A DNA stretch of 64,000 nt from Janthinobacterium sp. TB1-E2. GTDB lineage: Bacteria; Pseudomonadota; Gammaproteobacteria; Burkholderiales; Burkholderiaceae_D. Positions 60,966-64,000 of this stretch are shown in pieces; the stretch's first letter is position 1, and each line of letters begins with the position of its first letter. The position numbers and the translations under genes are program-made. The stretch covers positions 5,642,001 to 5,706,000 of the forward strand of contig NZ_CP142523.1 in assembly GCF_036885605.1 (NCBI RefSeq), read 5' to 3'. Under the pieces are notes generated by a model, which had not been told where the DNA came from, ran no database searches, and worked only from the letters and a program-made list of their open reading frames with translations.

Positions 60966-61823
60966 GTGCAAAACCAAACTTCTCCCCTCATATTAAGCTT
61001 CGGCGTGTCCGATCCGGTCGGCGCGATCGGTATCCAGGCCGACCTGGCCACCTTTTCAGCCTTCGGCTGCCACGGCCTGTCCGTCACCACGGGCCTGTTG
61101 ATCAGCGATACGGCCCGCGTGGAAGACGTGCAGGCGGTCGACCCGGACTGGGTTTCAGACCAGGCGCGCGTGCTGCTGGAAGACATGTCCGTGGCCGCCA
61201 TCAAGATCGGCGCGCTGGGCAGCGTGGAAAACGTCACGGCCATCGCCGAAATCGTCTCCGACTATCCGGACGTGCCACTGATCCTCGACCCCTTCATTTC
61301 GGCGCTGCCGGAACAGGGCATGGACGACGAAGACATCCTGACGGCCGTGCGCCAGCTCCTGATTCCGCAAACGACACTGCTGGTGCTCTCGCCGGTGGAA
61401 CTGGAACGCCTGGCCGAGACCTGGCGCGACGCCGACCCGGACGACACCCTGCAAAACGACGTCGACTACCTGGTAGCCCTGGGCTGCGAATACGTGCTCG
61501 TCACCGGCATGCCGGCCGACGCCAGCAAGTCCGGCACGGCCGAAGGCAAGCTGCGCGCCAATACCCTGTTCGGCGAAGACGGCGTGGTGCGCCACGACGA
61601 ATGGCAGCACCTGCCCGGCATCTTCAACGGCGCCGGCAGCACCTTGTCGGCGGCGGCCACCGCCCTGCTGGCCCTGGCGGAAAACGAAGACGATGTGCCG
61701 CAGGTGGTCGTGGCGGCGCAGGAATTCACGGCCGGTGCGCTGGCCCACGCGCAGCGCCACGGCATGGGCAAGCTGGTGCCGAACCGGCTGTTCCGGCAGC
61801 AGCGCCAGCGCGGCGCACAATAA
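60966..61823 (+). CDS. ThiD-like hydroxymethylpyrimidine kinase (variant active site)
   Basis: The 285-residue protein has the ribokinase-like fold of ThiD: ILSFGVSDPVGAIGIQADL, then IKIGALGSVENVTAIAEIV and YVLVTGMPADASK. Two motifs differ from standard ThiD: the N-terminal GSDPSGGAGIQAD reads VSDPVGAIGIQAD, and the anion-hole GTGC reads GAGS (NGAGSTLSAAATA). It starts with GTG at 60966. It is either a diverged ThiD or a paralogue of another pyrimidine or pyridoxal kinase. The rubredoxin-thiD-hemL order is a familiar one in this group. Confidence 0.82.
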   Translation: MQNQTSPLILSFGVSDPVGAIGIQADLATFSAFGCHGLSVTTGLLISDTARVEDVQAVDPDWVSDQARVLLEDMSVAAIKIGALGSVENVTAIAEIVSDYPDVPLILDPFISALPEQGMDDEDILTAVRQLLIPQTTLLVLSPVELERLAETWRDADPDDTLQNDVDYLVALGCEYVLVTGMPADASKSGTAEGKLRANTLFGEDGVVRHDEWQHLPGIFNGAGSTLSAAATALLALAENEDDVPQVVVAAQEFTAGALAHAQRHGMGKLVPNRLFRQQRQRGAQ

Positions 61824-61868
61824 GACCAGACGACACAGACAACGATCCACTTTCAAGGCACGATTATC

Positions 61869-63158
61869 ATGACGACGACTTCACAGAACGACATCCTGTT
61901 TGCCCGCGCACAAAAAACCACGCCAGGCGGCGTCAATTCGCCTGTGCGCGCCTTCCGCTCCGTGGGCGGCACGCCGCGCTTCATCACGCGCGCCGAAGGC
62001 CCGTACTTCTGGGACGCGGACGGCAAGCGCTATATCGACTACATCGGCTCCTGGGGTCCGGCCATCGTTGGCCACGCCCATCCGGAAGTGGTGAAAGCGG
62101 TGCAGGATGCGGCCGCGCTGGGCCTGTCGTTCGGCGCGCCGACGGAAGGCGAAGTGCTGATGGCCGAGGAAATCACGCGTTTGGTACCGTCGATCGAGCA
62201 GGTGCGCCTGGTCTCGTCGGGCACGGAAGCGACCATGAGCGCCCTGCGCCTGGCGCGCGGCGCCACGGGACGCGACAAGATCGTCAAGTTCGAAGGCTGC
62301 TACCACGGCCACGCCGATTCGCTGCTGGTGAAAGCGGGCAGTGGCCTGCTCACCTTCGGCAACCCGACGTCGGCCGGCGTGCCGGAAGACTTCGTCAAGC
62401 ATACCCTGGTGCTCGACTATAACAACGTCGAGCAGCTGAACGACGCCTTCGACAGCTTCGGCGCGGACATCGCCTGCGTCATCGTCGAACCGGTAGCCGG
62501 CAATATGAACCTGGTGAAAGCGACGCCGGAATTCCTGCAGGCGATGCGCGAACTGTGCACGCAGCACGGCGCCCTGCTCATTTTCGATGAAGTCATGTGC
62601 GGCTTGCGCGTGGCACTGGGCGGCGCGCAGGCGCTATACGGCATCAAGCCGGACCTGACGGCGCTGGGCAAGGTGATCGGCGGCGGCATGCCGGTGGCGG
62701 CCTTCGGCGGCAGTGCGGCGCTGATGCACAACATGGCGCCGCTGGGCGCCGTCTACCAGGCCGGTACCTTGTCGGGCAACCCGGTCGCCGTGGCGGCCGG
62801 CATGGCCACCTTGAAACTGATCCAGCAGCCGGGCTTCTACGAGCAGCTTGGCGCCACGGCCAAGCGCCTGGCCGAAGGCCTGACCGCCGCCGCCAAAGAA
62901 GCGGGCGTGGTCTTCTGCGCCGACTACATCGGCGGCATGTTCGGCATTTATTTCAGCGAAACGCCACCGACCAGCTACGCGGAAATGATGGCCGGCGACC
63001 GCAGCAAGTTCAACGCCTTCTTCCACGCCATGCTCGACGAAGGCGTGTACTTCGCGCCCGCCGCCTTCGAAGCGGGTTTCGTCTCGGCGCAGCACGACGA
63101 TGCCGTCATCGACGCCACCATCGCCGCCGCGCGCAAGGTGTTTGCTAAGTTAGCCTAA
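61869..63158 (+). CDS. hemL: Glutamate-1-semialdehyde 2,1-aminomutase
   Basis: The 429-residue protein is a class III aminotransferase with the PLP lysine K268 (LGKVIGGGMPVAAFGG), the GGVNSPVRAF motif and the VSSGTEATMSALRLARG phosphate loop. It makes 5-aminolevulinate from glutamate semialdehyde in the C5 haem pathway. It lies 45 bases after the ThiD-like gene on the same strand. It is convergent with a HAD gene only six bases away. Confidence 0.97.
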   Translation: MTTTSQNDILFARAQKTTPGGVNSPVRAFRSVGGTPRFITRAEGPYFWDADGKRYIDYIGSWGPAIVGHAHPEVVKAVQDAAALGLSFGAPTEGEVLMAEEITRLVPSIEQVRLVSSGTEATMSALRLARGATGRDKIVKFEGCYHGHADSLLVKAGSGLLTFGNPTSAGVPEDFVKHTLVLDYNNVEQLNDAFDSFGADIACVIVEPVAGNMNLVKATPEFLQAMRELCTQHGALLIFDEVMCGLRVALGGAQALYGIKPDLTALGKVIGGGMPVAAFGGSAALMHNMAPLGAVYQAGTLSGNPVAVAAGMATLKLIQQPGFYEQLGATAKRLAEGLTAAAKEAGVVFCADYIGGMFGIYFSETPPTSYAEMMAGDRSKFNAFFHAMLDEGVYFAPAAFEAGFVSAQHDDAVIDATIAAARKVFAKLA

Positions 63159-63164
63159 ACGCAG

Positions 63165-63881
63165 TCAGACAGTCGCGGTGTCCATCACCGCGGCCACCAG
63201 CGCCGGCAAACTGGCCATGTCGCTGAACACGACATGCGCGCCGGCCGCCTTCAGACGCGCTTCCTGGCCGGGCGCGATATGCCCGCCGCCGATGAATCCC
63301 AATACCGTCATGCCCGCCGCCACGGCGGCCGTCACGCCCGTGACGCTGTCTTCCAGCACCAGGCACTGGCTTGGCGGCACGCCAAAGGCGGCCGCCGCCG
63401 CCAGGTAGACGCCCGGATGCGGCTTGGCGTGGCCGACCAGGTCCGGTGTGAACACGCGCTTGTCGAACAGCGGCGCCATGCCAGTGCGCTCGAGCGCCGA
63501 CAGCACGCGCGCGCTGACGCTGTTCGAAGCGACGGCCTTGGGCAGCGGAATGGCGGCCAGCGCCTGCGCCACGCCGGGCACGGCGCGCAATTGCGCATCG
63601 CAAGCCGCATCGACGGCATTGCCGATGGCCATGATCTCGTCGGCCGGCAATTGCGGCAAACCCAGTTCCTTGTAGATATCCTGCATCAGCGGCACCAGGC
63701 GCTGGCCCAGGCGCGGCTCGATCAAGCCTTGCAGGGTGACGCCCTCGGGCAGGTTCGGCAGGCGCGGCCCCAGCAACTCCAGCAGCGCTTGCAGGGCCAC
63801 GGCTTCGCTGTCGATCAGCACGCCATCGCAGTCGCTGATCAGATGGGTAAAGCGCGGTGGGGTGGTGGCGGTATCAGGCAT
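63165..63881 (-). CDS. HAD-family phosphatase (beta-phosphoglucomutase/GS-like group)
   Basis: The start at 63881 (MPDTATTPPRFTHLISD) has GGAGAG at the normal distance; the 24 codons further upstream are unlikely. The 238-residue protein has motif I D17-x-D19 (SDCDGVLIDSE), a helical cap and motif IV LVLEDSVTGVTAAVAAGM. It belongs to HAD subfamily IA, such as phosphoglycolate phosphatases or 6-phosphogluconate phosphatase; the substrate is not readable. It is convergent with hemL. Confidence 0.9.
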   Translation of the reverse strand: MPDTATTPPRFTHLISDCDGVLIDSEAVALQALLELLGPRLPNLPEGVTLQGLIEPRLGQRLVPLMQDIYKELGLPQLPADEIMAIGNAVDAACDAQLRAVPGVAQALAAIPLPKAVASNSVSARVLSALERTGMAPLFDKRVFTPDLVGHAKPHPGVYLAAAAAFGVPPSQCLVLEDSVTGVTAAVAAGMTVLGFIGGGHIAPGQEARLKAAGAHVVFSDMASLPALVAAVMDTATV

Positions 63882-64000
63882 GGACTCTCCAGAAGACAAC
63901 GGTGACAGGAAATGCGGCGGCCAGCCGGCCAAGGCCGGCATCGTAACGATCATAGGTGGAACAGGCGGACGCTACCACGCAGAAAATGTCTGAATGACGA
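63882..64000. other. Right-end region upstream of the HAD gene
   Basis: This 119-base tail holds the HAD gene's upstream region. A few codons of an ATG-starting frame (near 63986) run off the end. No feature can be assigned. Confidence 0.3.

Noticed and set aside
61155..61856. 233-residue minus-strand frame over the ThiD-like gene
   Set aside because: Antisense shadow; its sequence has no family pattern while the plus strand has clear motifs.

Overview
The window looks like the chromosome of a GC-rich betaproteobacterium of the Oxalobacteraceae (Janthinobacterium/Massilia/Duganella type). This is inferred from gene content: a pyrR-pyrB-pyrC' order with a degenerate dihydroorotase, a PilG-H-I-J-ChpA chemosensory cluster, the rubredoxin-thiD-hemL order, a MiaB-PhoH-YbeY-CorC-Lnt operon, an H-NS-family protein of the betaproteobacterial type and a PEP-CTERM-like protein. 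Nothing in the window looks like a phage, a plasmid, a CRISPR array or a complete insertion sequence. Almost all of it is typed core or semi-accessory chromosome.

Layout. 1-6.1 kb: a tRNA-Met, then a Fur-controlled FecI-type sigma factor, its FecR anti-sigma factor, a signalling TonB receptor, and a secreted histidine phosphatase with the RHG and HAE motifs of phytase-like MINPP enzymes. 6.1-14.1 kb: an MHS-type transporter, a thioredoxin-like protein, a fumarylacetoacetase-family hydrolase, and the lower beta-ketoadipate pathway (pcaI, pcaJ, pcaF and a PcaT-like permease) divergent from an IclR regulator. 14.1-17 kb: a ChaN-like haem-binding lipoprotein, a YeeE/YedE pair and an ArsR regulator whose two cysteines have the spacing of the persulfide sensors SqrR/BigR, followed by a small PEP-CTERM-like protein. 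17-22 kb: small DUF genes, an orphan sensor kinase, an HDOD protein with a small partner, and a Cro-like DNA-binding protein. 22-34 kb: a long housekeeping block (miaB, phoH, ybeY, corC, lnt, glyQ, glyS, gmhB, plsC, and a YgjP-type metallopeptidase). 34-38 kb: LPS core genes waaA and waaC, a phosphomannomutase and an H-NS protein. 38-45 kb: apaH, an AraC regulator and a tight five-gene operon (AhpD-like, acyl-CoA-dehydrogenase-like, ABC ATPase, Tat-exported binding protein, permease). 45-51.5 kb: a second acyltransferase, pyrC'-pyrB-pyrR, ruvX, algH and a photolyase. 51.6-60.6 kb: the type IV pilus chemosensory operon ending in a 1761-residue ChpA. 60.7-64 kb: rubredoxin, thiD-like, hemL and a HAD phosphatase.

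Two families of short palindromic repeats sit between genes: GTAGGTCGG(A/G)TTA...TAA(C/T)CCGAC, four copies, one pair facing each other, and GGGGTCAGACCC...GGGTCTGACCCC, one perfect and one expanded copy. At least two convincing genes are under 60 codons: a 59-residue membrane protein at 17016-17195 and a 44-residue protein at 38252-38386.

The parts most worth testing are the possible iron-phytate locus at the left end, the sulfide-sensing YeeE/YedE operon with its perfect palindromic operator, and the AraC-AhpD-ACAD-ABC operon, whose substrate is unknown and whose binding protein carries a cysteine cluster just before its Tat motif. None of these is proved novel by the sequence alone.
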